A stretch of 64,000 nucleotides of DNA from AP-15 sp963790875 (lineage in GTDB: Bacteria; Pseudomonadota; Alphaproteobacteria; ATCC43930; CGMCC-115725). Location of the stretch: contig CAWBQT010000001.1 in assembly GCA_963790875.1 (NCBI GenBank), positions 62,001 to 126,000 of the forward strand, read 5' to 3'. Shown in pieces: positions 54,572 to 63,152 of this stretch. The position numbers and the translations under genes are program-made. The notes beneath the pieces are model-generated. The model made no database searches. It was given only the letters and a program-made list of their open reading frames with translations, and was not told the DNA's origin. The stretch's first letter is position 1. Each line of letters starts with the position of its first letter.

Positions 54572-55870
54572 ATGGGGAGCGCATCTTCGGCAGTCGGCGC
54601 GGCGGGCGTGCCGACGACCAATCGCTGGTTGCAGCTCGTCATCGGCATCGTCTGCATGGTGATGATCGCCAATCTGCAATATGGCTGGACCCTGTTCGTC
54701 CACCCGCTGAGCAAGGCGCATGGCTGGGCCGTCGCCGACATACAGGTGGCATTCAGCCTGTTCGTCGCGCTCGAAACCTGGCTGACGCCGGTCGAAGGCT
54801 GGCTCGTCGACCGGATCGGCCCGAAAAACGGGCCACGGCTGATGATCGCCTTTGGCGGCGTCATGATCGCGATCGCCTGGATCGTGAATTCGGCGGCCGA
54901 GAGCCTGCCGATCCTCTATCTCGGGGCGGTGCTGTCCGGGGTCGGCGCCGGCGCCGTCTACGCGACCTGCGTCGGCAATGCGGTCAAATGGTTTCCTGAT
55001 CGCCGCGGGCTCGCCGTCGGATTGACCGCCGCCGGTTTTGGCGCCGGTGCGGCGTTGACCGTCGTGCCGATCCGGCAGGTCATCGACGCTTACGGCTATG
55101 GCGCCGCGTTCTTCTGGTTCGGGCTGATCCAGGGGGCGATCGTCTTCGTGCTGGCTTGGACGATGCGCGCACCGTATGCCGCCGAGACCCCGGCGACCGC
55201 GCCGCCCAAACTCATGCAGACGACCGAAAGCTATACGCCGGGCGTGATGCTGGCGACGCCGGTCTTTTGGGTCCTCTATGTGATGTTCGTGCTGGTCTCG
55301 GCGAGCGGCTTGATGGCGACGGCGCAGATTGCGCTGATCGCCCGCGACTTCCATGTCGCCAACACGGCGGTGCTGGCCGGAGTGTCGACGCTGACCCTGG
55401 CGCTCGTCGTCGACAATGTCGCGAACGGCGCCGCGCGGCCGCTCTTCGGCTGGATCTCGGACCATATCGGCCGCGAATACACGATGGCGATCGCCTTCGG
55501 TCTCGGCGGCGTCAGCTATTGGCTGCTCGGATCGTTCGGCACCAGCCCATGGGCGTTCGTCACCTTCGCCGGCCTGATTTTTTTGACCTGGGGGGAAATC
55601 TTCAGCCTGTTCCCGTCGACCTGCACCGACAGTTTCGGGCCGACATACGCGACCGCCAATCTGAGCTTTCTCTATACGGCGAAGGGCCTCTCGGCCTTTC
55701 TCGTGCCGCTCGCCAACCTGATCCGGGCGGCGACCGGCAGCTGGCACATGGTGTTCGTCGTCACGGCGATGATGAATTTCGTCGTCGTCGTCTTGGCGCT
55801 CGTGGTCTTGCGGCCGCTGCGTTCGCGCCGGTTGGCCCGGACGGCACCGGGTTACGCCGGCGCCCGCTAA
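54572..55870 (+). CDS. MFS transporter, oxalate/formate antiporter (OFA) family
   Basis: 432 residues with 12 membrane helices and GGAGGAG before the ATG. The patterns WLQLVIGIVCMVMIANLQYGWTLFV, GWLVDRIGPKNGP, VLSGVGAGAVYATCVGNAVKWFPDRRGLAVG and GWISDHIGREYTM are those of the OFA family (OxlT-like), carriers of small dicarboxylates and monocarboxylates. Embedded between two MetE-like genes, it probably brings in or removes the small acid or thioether they act on. The substrate is not identifiable. Confidence 0.9.
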   Translation: MGSASSAVGAAGVPTTNRWLQLVIGIVCMVMIANLQYGWTLFVHPLSKAHGWAVADIQVAFSLFVALETWLTPVEGWLVDRIGPKNGPRLMIAFGGVMIAIAWIVNSAAESLPILYLGAVLSGVGAGAVYATCVGNAVKWFPDRRGLAVGLTAAGFGAGAALTVVPIRQVIDAYGYGAAFFWFGLIQGAIVFVLAWTMRAPYAAETPATAPPKLMQTTESYTPGVMLATPVFWVLYVMFVLVSASGLMATAQIALIARDFHVANTAVLAGVSTLTLALVVDNVANGAARPLFGWISDHIGREYTMAIAFGLGGVSYWLLGSFGTSPWAFVTFAGLIFLTWGEIFSLFPSTCTDSFGPTYATANLSFLYTAKGLSAFLVPLANLIRAATGSWHMVFVVTAMMNFVVVVLALVVLRPLRSRRLARTAPGYAGAR

Positions 55871-55893
55871 CCCCCCGTCCGAGGTTCGAAAAA

Positions 55894-57078
55894 ATGCAGC
55901 TGAGCAGCGACCGGATCCTGACGACGCATGTCGGCAGCCTGCCGCGGCCGCCCGATCTCTTGGCCCTGCTATTGGCGAAAGAAGCCGGCGCCGCATTCGA
56001 TGCCGCGGCGTTCGCGACGCTGTTGGCGGCCGCCGTGCGCGACGTCGTCGGCCAGCAGGCGGCAACCGGTATCGACAGCGTCTGCGACGGCGAGCTGAGC
56101 AAGATCTCCTATGCCTTTTACGTGCGGCATCGCCTTGCCGGGATCGGCGCCGTCAAAGGCGGCGATATTAACCTGCCGCCGCAGACCGCGGCCCATCGCG
56201 ACCTCCTCGATCACCCCGATTTCCAGCAGAGGCTCAACGAGACGCGCGGCGGATCGTCGTGGTTTACGAGCGCCGCCGTGCCATGCTGCACCGGTCCTGT
56301 CGCGTATCAGGACCGCGCGCCGCTCGAAACCGACATCAGGAACCTCGCCACCGCCTGCGCCGCGGCCAAGCCGGAAGAGGCGTTCATGAACGCTGCCTCG
56401 CCGGGGGTGCTGACAAAATTCGTCCCCGACCGGTACTACCACGACGAAGACGCCTATGTCGAAGCCTTGGCCGAGGCATTGCGCGAGGAATACGAGGCAA
56501 TTGTCGCGGCGGGCTTCGTGTTGCAGATCGACGCACCGGATTTGGGCTCGGCCCGGCACAACCAGTATCAGAACCTCTCCGACGACGAATTCCTGCGCAT
56601 CGCCGAGCGCAATATCGCAGCGCTCAATCACGCGACCGCGGACATCCCGCCGGAGCGGATGCGGATGCATCTCTGCTGGGGCAATTACGAGGGCCCGCAT
56701 ACCCATGACATACCGCTCGCGAAGATCCTGCCGGTGGCGTTACGGGCGCGGCCGGTTGGTCTGTCGTTCGAAGGGGCCAACCCGCGGCATGCGCATGAAT
56801 GGGAGGATCTGCAGGCGGCAAAGATCCCGGACGACAAGGTGCTGATCCCGGGCCTCCTCGATTCGACGACGAATTTCGTCGAGCACCCGCGCTTGATTGC
56901 GCAGCGCATCATGCGCTACGCCGACATCGTCGGCCGCGAACGGGTCATTGCCGGCGCCGATTGCGGCTTTGCAACCTTTGCCGCGCGCAACAATGCGGTG
57001 GTGCCTTCGGTCGTCTGGGCCAAGCTCGCGGCTTTGGCCGAAGGCGCCCGGATCGCCAGCGACCGGCTCTGGGGCTGA
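55894..57078 (+). CDS. MetE-like (cobalamin-independent methionine synthase II family) zinc methyltransferase, copy 2
   Basis: 394 residues from the ATG at 55894, 24 bases behind the MFS gene. It is a paralogue of 53274-54419 with the same opening (RILTTHVGSLPRPPDL) and zinc ligands: MRMHLCWGNYEGPHTHD (His-x-Cys) and VIAGADCGFATF (Cys). Distinct features are a longer insert (VPCCTGPVAYQDRAPLETD) and altered substrate loops. The difference suggests the two copies act on different substrates or as a heteromer. It is not a full MetE. Confidence 0.88.
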   Translation: MQLSSDRILTTHVGSLPRPPDLLALLLAKEAGAAFDAAAFATLLAAAVRDVVGQQAATGIDSVCDGELSKISYAFYVRHRLAGIGAVKGGDINLPPQTAAHRDLLDHPDFQQRLNETRGGSSWFTSAAVPCCTGPVAYQDRAPLETDIRNLATACAAAKPEEAFMNAASPGVLTKFVPDRYYHDEDAYVEALAEALREEYEAIVAAGFVLQIDAPDLGSARHNQYQNLSDDEFLRIAERNIAALNHATADIPPERMRMHLCWGNYEGPHTHDIPLAKILPVALRARPVGLSFEGANPRHAHEWEDLQAAKIPDDKVLIPGLLDSTTNFVEHPRLIAQRIMRYADIVGRERVIAGADCGFATFAARNNAVVPSVVWAKLAALAEGARIASDRLWG

Positions 57079-57092
57079 GCGGCCGGTCGGGC

Positions 57093-57566
57093 ATGAACAT
57101 CGCGATCGAACGGGTGAGCGGGGCGACAGCCGAACTACGCGACCTCATCGGCGAGTTGAACGCGGTGCTGGGCGCCGCCTACGCGCCGCATCAGCGCCAC
57201 GGCCTGGCGCTCGAGCAATTGTTCGAGCCCGATATGCGCTTTTTTCTCGCCCGATCGAATGACGTCGCGGTGGGATGCGGCGGCGTTGCGTTGTGCGACG
57301 ACTACGCCGAGGTCAAGCGCATGTATACCCGACCGCGGGCGCGCGGCCGGGGAGTCGCCAAGGCGCTGCTGCGGCGGATCGAGGACGAGACGCGTGCCGC
57401 CGGCGCCCTGGTCTTGCGCCTCGAAACCGGCATCCACCAGCAGGAAGCCATCGCTCTCTATGAGCGGGCAGGGTTTCGGCTCCGGGGTCCGTTCGGACCC
57501 TATGCGGCGATGCCGGCCGATAGCATCGAGACGAGCCTGTTCTTCGAGAAGAGCCTCGCCCGCTGA
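57093..57566 (+). CDS. GNAT family N-acetyltransferase
   Basis: 157 residues. The acetyl-CoA motif is RPRARGRGVAKALLRRIEDE, and the C-terminal part LRLETGIHQQEAIALYERAGFRLRGPFGPY closes a typical GNAT domain (Y-E-x-x-GF). It starts 15 bases behind the second MetE-like gene and belongs to the same transcript. It could acetylate the amino acid product or substrate of the cluster; this is inferred from position only. Confidence 0.88.
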   Translation: MNIAIERVSGATAELRDLIGELNAVLGAAYAPHQRHGLALEQLFEPDMRFFLARSNDVAVGCGGVALCDDYAEVKRMYTRPRARGRGVAKALLRRIEDETRAAGALVLRLETGIHQQEAIALYERAGFRLRGPFGPYAAMPADSIETSLFFEKSLAR

Positions 57567-58093
57567 CCGGGATCCGAAGACCCTGATCCGCGAAAACCGC
57601 GAACTCGATCCGGCAGAAAGATCTTTTTGAGTTTCCGCTCAACGCAAGACCCCCGCTGTGGGCAAGAGCCGCGCATTGAGCGGGGGTCGATTTTGCGAAG
57701 TCTTGCTTCGCGCCCGGCCAAGCGCCGAGCTAGATCTTGGACTTTGCGCTCGGTTGCCGATGCCAAGCGGTCGGCAACTCGCACTGCCCAGGTGGTGTCA
57801 TGTCCGCGAAACACCCTCCTGCTTGGTTGACGACAGCCTCTATCTTAGGCCTGCTCAAAAAACATTCAAGCCCAGAACCAACCCGCCGACGCGCGAATGG
57901 GGGCGCTCCTGCCGCCCGACAGGACGGAGCTGTCGATCTGGCGAAAGCACGCGTATCGCCAAAAACCGACCAACATCAAAGTAAAGGAACGCACTCCGGT
58001 TTCGGGCGTTGGATCGAGCTTTCCAAAATGCTCGCGAGCGAACATCGATGTCGCGCCACCGGCACATTCGACATCGGGGACCGGGGGGTCGCT
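57567..58093 (+). other. Intergenic stretch between convergent genes
   Basis: It contains the terminator-like hairpin at 57648-57688 and no recognisable gene. The remainder up to the PpiD stop codon has open frames without family character. Confidence 0.4.
57648..57688 (+). terminator. Terminator-like hairpin after the MetE/MFS/GNAT operon
   Basis: Arms GACCCCCGCT (57648-57657) and AGCGGGGGTC (57679-57688) form a 10-base perfect stem with a 21-base loop. GATTTT follows, giving a short U-run. Confidence 0.55.
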
Positions 58094-59986
58094 TCAGAAC
58101 ATGCGGTCGAGCACGTCGCGATGGATCTCGACCGGAAAGCGCCGGCGCAAGCCGCGGGTGAATTCTTCGCCGAGGTCGAATTGCAGCGCGGCGCTAAGTT
58201 CCTGTTGCAGCTCGGCCTTGGCGGCCTTGGCGGCCTTGGCGGTCGGGCCATGATCCGGGTCTTGGATCGTGTCGAGCTGCGCAACGTAGGCGCCGATCGC
58301 GTCGGTCGCGGTGACGACGCCGCCCGGCTTGACCGTGAACAGCTTGGCGACAAGAGCCGGCGGCACCGGTGCCTCGGTGCTGCCGCTGCGCAACAGCGGT
58401 GGCGAGGTCGCGACCTTGAGACCCCTTGCATTGGCCGCGGTGACGAGCCGCTTTCCGGGCGTCACCGAATGGGCGAGCGCCGCGGCTTCGCCGGCGACGG
58501 CGGCGGCGCGTTTTTCGGCCTGCCAGGCAGTGATCGCGTCGGCTTTTACGGTTGTGAGCGGCTTGGTCGAGGGCGGGATCACCTTGTCGGTGCGCAGCAC
58601 GTATAGCGTGTTGTCGCCGGTCTCGGTCACCCGGCTGATCTGCCCCTCGTCGGTGGCAAAGGCGAGCTTTCCCGCCTCGGCCGGTGCGATCGGCAAGGCT
58701 GGCTCCTTGCCGTCGGGGGCGCGACCATTTTCGTCGATCGCGGCGACGACGGTCTTGCGCATGACGAATTTCGTGCCGGCCTCTTCGAGCGTGGCGCCGC
58801 CGGCGAGCGCATCGTCGACCTGGTCGGCGATCTTGTAGATGCGGTCGACCGCCTCGTCATGCGCCACTTTGGCGGCGAGCTTGGCTTTCGCTTCGGCGAA
58901 AGTTTCGGTCGCAGGCGGCGCGATCCTGACGACGCGCAGGATGTGCCAGCCAAGTGTGCTCCCGATCGGCGCGCTCGGCTTGTTCAAGGGCAGCGCGAAG
59001 GCCGGACCGGCCAGCTCGCCCGGCAGCTCGGCGCGGGTCATCAGGCCGAGATCGATCGTATCGGGGTTCTGCCCGGCGATCGTCGTTGCGACCTCCTGCC
59101 AATCCCTGCCGGCGGCGAGGGCGGCCGCGGCGGCCTTCGCCTTCGCCTCGGTCGGCGCCAGGATCTGCTCGATATCACGCCGTTCCGGCAAGACGAACTC
59201 GCCTTGCCGCTCGGCATATTCCTCTTTCAGCTTCTCCTCCGGCACCGCGATGTGCTGCGCCAGCTCCGAGGGCGACAGGCTCTCGATGGTCACGGCGCGG
59301 TATTCGGGGGCGCGGAACATCTCCTTGTGGGCATTATAAAACGCCGCGAGTTCGGCGTCGCTCGGCTGTCCGACATCGCCGGCGCCGCCGGCCGGCAGGC
59401 TGACGATGTCGGCGATCCGCTCCTCGTCACGATAGCGATACAGCCGGTCGACCAGCGCCGGCGGTGCCACGGCACCGCCGCTCACCGCGCGCAACAGGTC
59501 TTCGCGCGGGATCCCGCTGCGCAGTTCGGCGACATACTGGTCCTCGGTCAAATGGTTGGCTGCGAGCACGGCGTTGAATTGGGCGCGGTCGAACACCCCG
59601 TTAGGGCCTGCGAAGTTCGGGTTCCGCACGATCGTGCTGTGCAGCATCTCATCCGACACATCGAGCTTGAGCCGCGCCGCCTCGGCTTGCGTCAGGCTCT
59701 GGTCGACGAGCCGGCCGAGGATGTCGTCGAGCACGCCGAGCTGTCTCGCCTGGCGGAAATCGACCGGGCTGCCGGTCTGCATTTGCATCCGCTCGAGCGC
59801 CGGGCGCAGCGCCAATTCGAGCGCGTCGGCGCTGATCGTCGAATCGTCGACGGTCGCGACGACGGTGTTCGGCGCGCGGTCGCGGAAGATGTCGCCGATG
59901 CCCCAGATGCCGAAGGTCACGATCAGGAGGGCGAAGAGGCCCTTGACGACGATAGATCCCGCCTTGGATCGGATCGCCTGCAGCAT
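58094..59986 (-). CDS. PpiD-type periplasmic peptidyl-prolyl isomerase/foldase (SurA N domain)
   Basis: 630 residues from the ATG at 59986. One N-terminal membrane anchor (VVKGLFALLIVTFGIWGIGDIF) is followed by a SurA_N-like chaperone domain (about 35-220, including VDQSLTQAEAARLKLDVSDEMLHSTI). A parvulin-type domain (about 240-380: LPERRDIEQILAPTEAKAKAAAAALAAGRDWQEVA) and a helical C-terminal tail complete it. It helps outer membrane and periplasmic proteins fold at the Sec exit. It is divergent from tpiA, a placement common in Alphaproteobacteria. Confidence 0.9.
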   Translation of the reverse strand: MLQAIRSKAGSIVVKGLFALLIVTFGIWGIGDIFRDRAPNTVVATVDDSTISADALELALRPALERMQMQTGSPVDFRQARQLGVLDDILGRLVDQSLTQAEAARLKLDVSDEMLHSTIVRNPNFAGPNGVFDRAQFNAVLAANHLTEDQYVAELRSGIPREDLLRAVSGGAVAPPALVDRLYRYRDEERIADIVSLPAGGAGDVGQPSDAELAAFYNAHKEMFRAPEYRAVTIESLSPSELAQHIAVPEEKLKEEYAERQGEFVLPERRDIEQILAPTEAKAKAAAAALAAGRDWQEVATTIAGQNPDTIDLGLMTRAELPGELAGPAFALPLNKPSAPIGSTLGWHILRVVRIAPPATETFAEAKAKLAAKVAHDEAVDRIYKIADQVDDALAGGATLEEAGTKFVMRKTVVAAIDENGRAPDGKEPALPIAPAEAGKLAFATDEGQISRVTETGDNTLYVLRTDKVIPPSTKPLTTVKADAITAWQAEKRAAAVAGEAAALAHSVTPGKRLVTAANARGLKVATSPPLLRSGSTEAPVPPALVAKLFTVKPGGVVTATDAIGAYVAQLDTIQDPDHGPTAKAAKAAKAELQQELSAALQFDLGEEFTRGLRRRFPVEIHRDVLDRMF

Positions 59987-60243
59987 CGAGAAACCGCCCT
60001 TTTGCCGGCGATCCAACCGCAACCCCGCGGCGCCCGCGCGCTGCGCGAAATCGGACCGCCGGACCAGCATGTTGGTGATGCGATTCGGCCGACGCACGGG
60101 GATCATGCGCCGGCATCGCGCCACCCGCATTCGGGCGGGATTGACCGCCTCGAACGCCGATGTGATCGTGCCGCCCAATGATAGGGAGGCGTTGCTCCGG
60201 CCACAAGATTTGCCGGTGGCGCGGGTTCGAGGAGGAAGGTCGG

Positions 60244-60984
60244 ATGCCGGATCGCAAAAAGCTCGTCGCCGGCAATTGGAAGATGAACGGCCTGCGCGGC
60301 GACGGCACGGCGCTCGCCGGCGCGCTGACGCGGCGCGCCCGGGCGATGTCCGGCGGGCTCACCTGCGAACTCCTCGTTTGTCCGCCGGCGACATTGCTTA
60401 TGGCGGTGCATGCCGTCCTCGCCGGGAGCGGCGTCGCGCTCGGCGCCCAGGATTGCCATGCCGAGCGGCAGGGCGCCTATACCGGCGACATCAGCGCCGA
60501 GATGCTGGCCGACGCCGGCTGCACGCATGTCATTCTCGGACATTCGGAGCGCCGCCAGCGGCACGGCGAGACCGATGGTGAGATCCGGTCGAAGATACTT
60601 GCCGCGGCGCGCGCCGGTCTCGCCGCGATCCTTTGCGTCGGCGAGACCCTGGCACAGCGCGAGGCCGGGAACGCGATCGATGTCGTCGCCGGACAGCTCG
60701 CCGGATCGATCCCGGAAGGCGCGGTGATCGACCGGCTCATCGTCGCCTACGAGCCGGTCTGGGCGATCGGCACCGGGCGCAGCGCGACGTCCGACGACAT
60801 CGTGCTGATGCATCGAGCGATTCGCGAGCGCCTGTCGCCCGCGACCCGCATCCTCTACGGCGGCTCGGTCAACCCGAAAAACGCGGCGGCGATCCTCGGG
60901 TCGGCCGAGGTCGACGGCGCGCTCGTCGGCGGGGCCAGCCTCAACGCCGACGATTTCTGGGAGATCGTCTGCTGCTGCGGGTAG
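60244..60984 (+). CDS. tpiA: Triosephosphate isomerase
   Basis: 246 residues from the ATG at 60244 with GAGGAAGG upstream. It has the phosphate-binding start LVAGNWKMNG, the catalytic His in VILGHSERRQRHGE, the catalytic Glu in IVAYEPVWAIGTGRSA, and the closing loop YGGSVNPKNAAAIL. It interconverts dihydroxyacetone phosphate and glyceraldehyde 3-phosphate in glycolysis and gluconeogenesis. It is first of the tpiA-secG-pyrG-kdsA set. Confidence 0.96.
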   Translation: MPDRKKLVAGNWKMNGLRGDGTALAGALTRRARAMSGGLTCELLVCPPATLLMAVHAVLAGSGVALGAQDCHAERQGAYTGDISAEMLADAGCTHVILGHSERRQRHGETDGEIRSKILAAARAGLAAILCVGETLAQREAGNAIDVVAGQLAGSIPEGAVIDRLIVAYEPVWAIGTGRSATSDDIVLMHRAIRERLSPATRILYGGSVNPKNAAAILGSAEVDGALVGGASLNADDFWEIVCCCG

Positions 60985-61047
60985 GGCTTCGGGCCGGCGC
61001 CTCGAGCGGCGCTGGCGAGCGGTCGGTGCAGCCATTAAGATCGCCGC

Positions 61048-61440
61048 ATGCTTATTTTTCTGCTCGTCATTCACGTCTTCATCGCCCTCGCGCTGATCGG
61101 CGTCATCCTCTTGCAGAAAAGCGAAGGCGGGGCGCTCGGCATCGGCGGCGGCGGCATGTCAGGCTTTATGACCGGGCGCTCGACGGCGAACCTCTTGACG
61201 CGGGCGACGGCGATCCTCGCGGCGCTCTTCATGACGACGAGTATCCTCCTCGTCGTCCTGCGCACTCGCGCACAGGCGCCGCCCTCGATCATCGGCGAAG
61301 GGGTGCCCGCCATCCCAGCTGGCGTCCCAGCCGGCGTCCCGTCGTCGCCGCTGGCGCCGCCGGTTCCGTCCGGACCGGCGCCGGTGCGACCGACGCCGCC
61401 CGGGCCGCCCGCAGCGCCGAGCCCACCGCTCGCCCATTGA
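61048..61440 (+). CDS. secG: Preprotein translocase subunit SecG
   Basis: 130 residues with two membrane helices (LIFLLVIHVFIALALIGVILLQ and LTRATAILAALFMTTSILLVVL) joined by the family loop KSEGGALGIGGGG. It is part of the SecYEG protein-conducting channel. The tail from residue 75 on is Pro/Ala-rich with repeated PAGVP units, longer than in model SecG but usual in this lineage. Confidence 0.93.
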   Translation: MLIFLLVIHVFIALALIGVILLQKSEGGALGIGGGGMSGFMTGRSTANLLTRATAILAALFMTTSILLVVLRTRAQAPPSIIGEGVPAIPAGVPAGVPSSPLAPPVPSGPAPVRPTPPGPPAAPSPPLAH

Positions 61441-61514
61441 CGCCGCGAGACAGGCACCGCCGGGCAAATTATTTGCTGTGGGCGGCGTACGCCGATGCTG
61501 TAAACTAAAGTTCC

Positions 61515-63144
61515 ATGACGCGGTTTATTTTCATTACCGGCGGCGTGGTGTCCTCTCTCGGCAAGGGTCTGACGGCCGCGGCACTGGGCGCGCTGTTGCA
61601 GGCGCGCGGCTTCACGGTCCGGCTGCGCAAGCTTGACCCGTATCTCAACGTCGATCCGGGCACGATGAGCCCGTATCAGCACGGCGAGGTCTTCGTCACC
61701 GATGACGGCGCCGAAACCGACCTCGATCTCGGGCATTACGAGCGCTATGTCGGAGTCGCCGCGCGTAAGAGCGATTCGGTAACGACAGGCCGGATCTATT
61801 CGACGGTGATCAGCCGCGAGCGCCGCGGCGAATATCTCGGAGCGACGGTGCAGGTGATCCCGCACGTCACCGACGCGATCAAGGAGTTCATCCAGGCCGA
61901 CCTCGGCGGCGAGGATTTCGTTCTGTGCGAGATCGGCGGGACCGTCGGCGACATCGAGAGCCTGCCCTTTCTCGAGGCGATTCGCCAGCTCGGCTACGAA
62001 CTCGGGCGCGAGCGCGTCCTCTATGTGCATCTGACCCTGGTGCCGTGGATCCCGTCGGCCGGCGAACTCAAGACCAAGCCGACCCAGCATTCGACCAAGG
62101 AACTCCTGGGCCTCGGCATCCAGCCGGACATCTTGCTGTGCCGCTGCGATCGGCCGATCCCGCCGGCGGCGCGGAAGAAGATCGCGCTGTTCTGCAATCT
62201 GCGCGAAAACAGAATCATTCCGGCACTCGACATCGACACGATCTATGCCGTGCCGAGCGCCTATCACACCGAAGGCTTCGACCGCGAGGTGTGCCGCCAT
62301 TTCGGCCTCGAGACCGCCGAGCCCGACCTCGGGCCCTGGGACGAGATCGTCAACCGCATCCGCAAGCCCGAAGGCGAGGTGACGATCGCCGTCGTCGGCA
62401 AGTACACGCATCTGCCGGACAGCTACAAATCGCTCGCCGAGGCGATGGCGCATGGCGGGATCGCGAACCATGTCGGGGTCAATCTCGACTGGATCGATTT
62501 CGGAGGTGTTCGAGGCCGAGGCGGAGGCGGTCCGCAAGCTCGAAGACGTGCACGGCATCCTCGTCCCGGGGGGCTTTGGGCAGCGCGGCACGGAAGGCAT
62601 GATGGAGGCCGCCCGCTTCGCCCGTGAAAGGCGGGTGCCGTATTTCGGCATCTGCTTTGGCATGCATATGGCGGTGATCGAGGCGGCCCGCGATCTCGCC
62701 GGTTTTCCTGGTGCCGGCTCGACTGAATTCGGCCCTTGCGAGGATCCGGTCGTCGGACTGATGACCGAGTGGACGCGCGGCAATAGCGTCGAGCGGCGCA
62801 ATTCGAACGACGATCTCGGCGGCACGATGCGGCTCGGCGCCTATGAGGCGGTGCTGGCGCCGGGCAGCCGCGCCGCGGAAATCTATAGCGCGACCCGGAT
62901 CAGCGAGCGCCACCGCCATCGCTACGAGATCAACATCCGCTACAAAGAAAGCCTTGATGCGGTTGGCCTGCGTTTCTCCGGCATGTCGCCCGACGGCGTG
63001 CTGCCTGAGATCGTCGAACTGCCCGACCACCCCTGGTACGTCGGCGTGCAATTCCATCCCGAGCTCAAATCGCGGCCGTTCGAGCCGCATCCGCTGTTCA
63101 CGTCCTTCATCCGTGCCGCGCTCGACCAGTCGCGGCTCGTGTAG
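61515..63144 (+). CDS. pyrG: CTP synthase, interrupted by one extra base
   Basis: The amidoligase domain starts MTRFIFITGGVVSSLGKGLTAAALG and continues normally to NHVGVNLDWID. There the run TTT at 62498-62500 holds one base too many. In the shifted frame the sequence goes on SEVFEAEAEAVRKLEDVHGILVPGGFGQRG, then the glutaminase Cys in YFGICFGMHMAVIEAARDLAG and the His-Glu of VQFHPELKSRPFEPHP to 63144. Without the extra T the length is about 542 residues, as normal. It makes CTP from UTP and glutamine and is normally essential. The break is therefore most likely a sequence error. Confidence 0.93.
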
Positions 63145-63152
63145 CGATTGTC

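Noticed and set aside
62490..62510. Programmed frameshift in pyrG
   Set aside because: No slippery sequence or stimulator is visible, and CTP synthase is not known to use frameshifting; an extra T is simpler.
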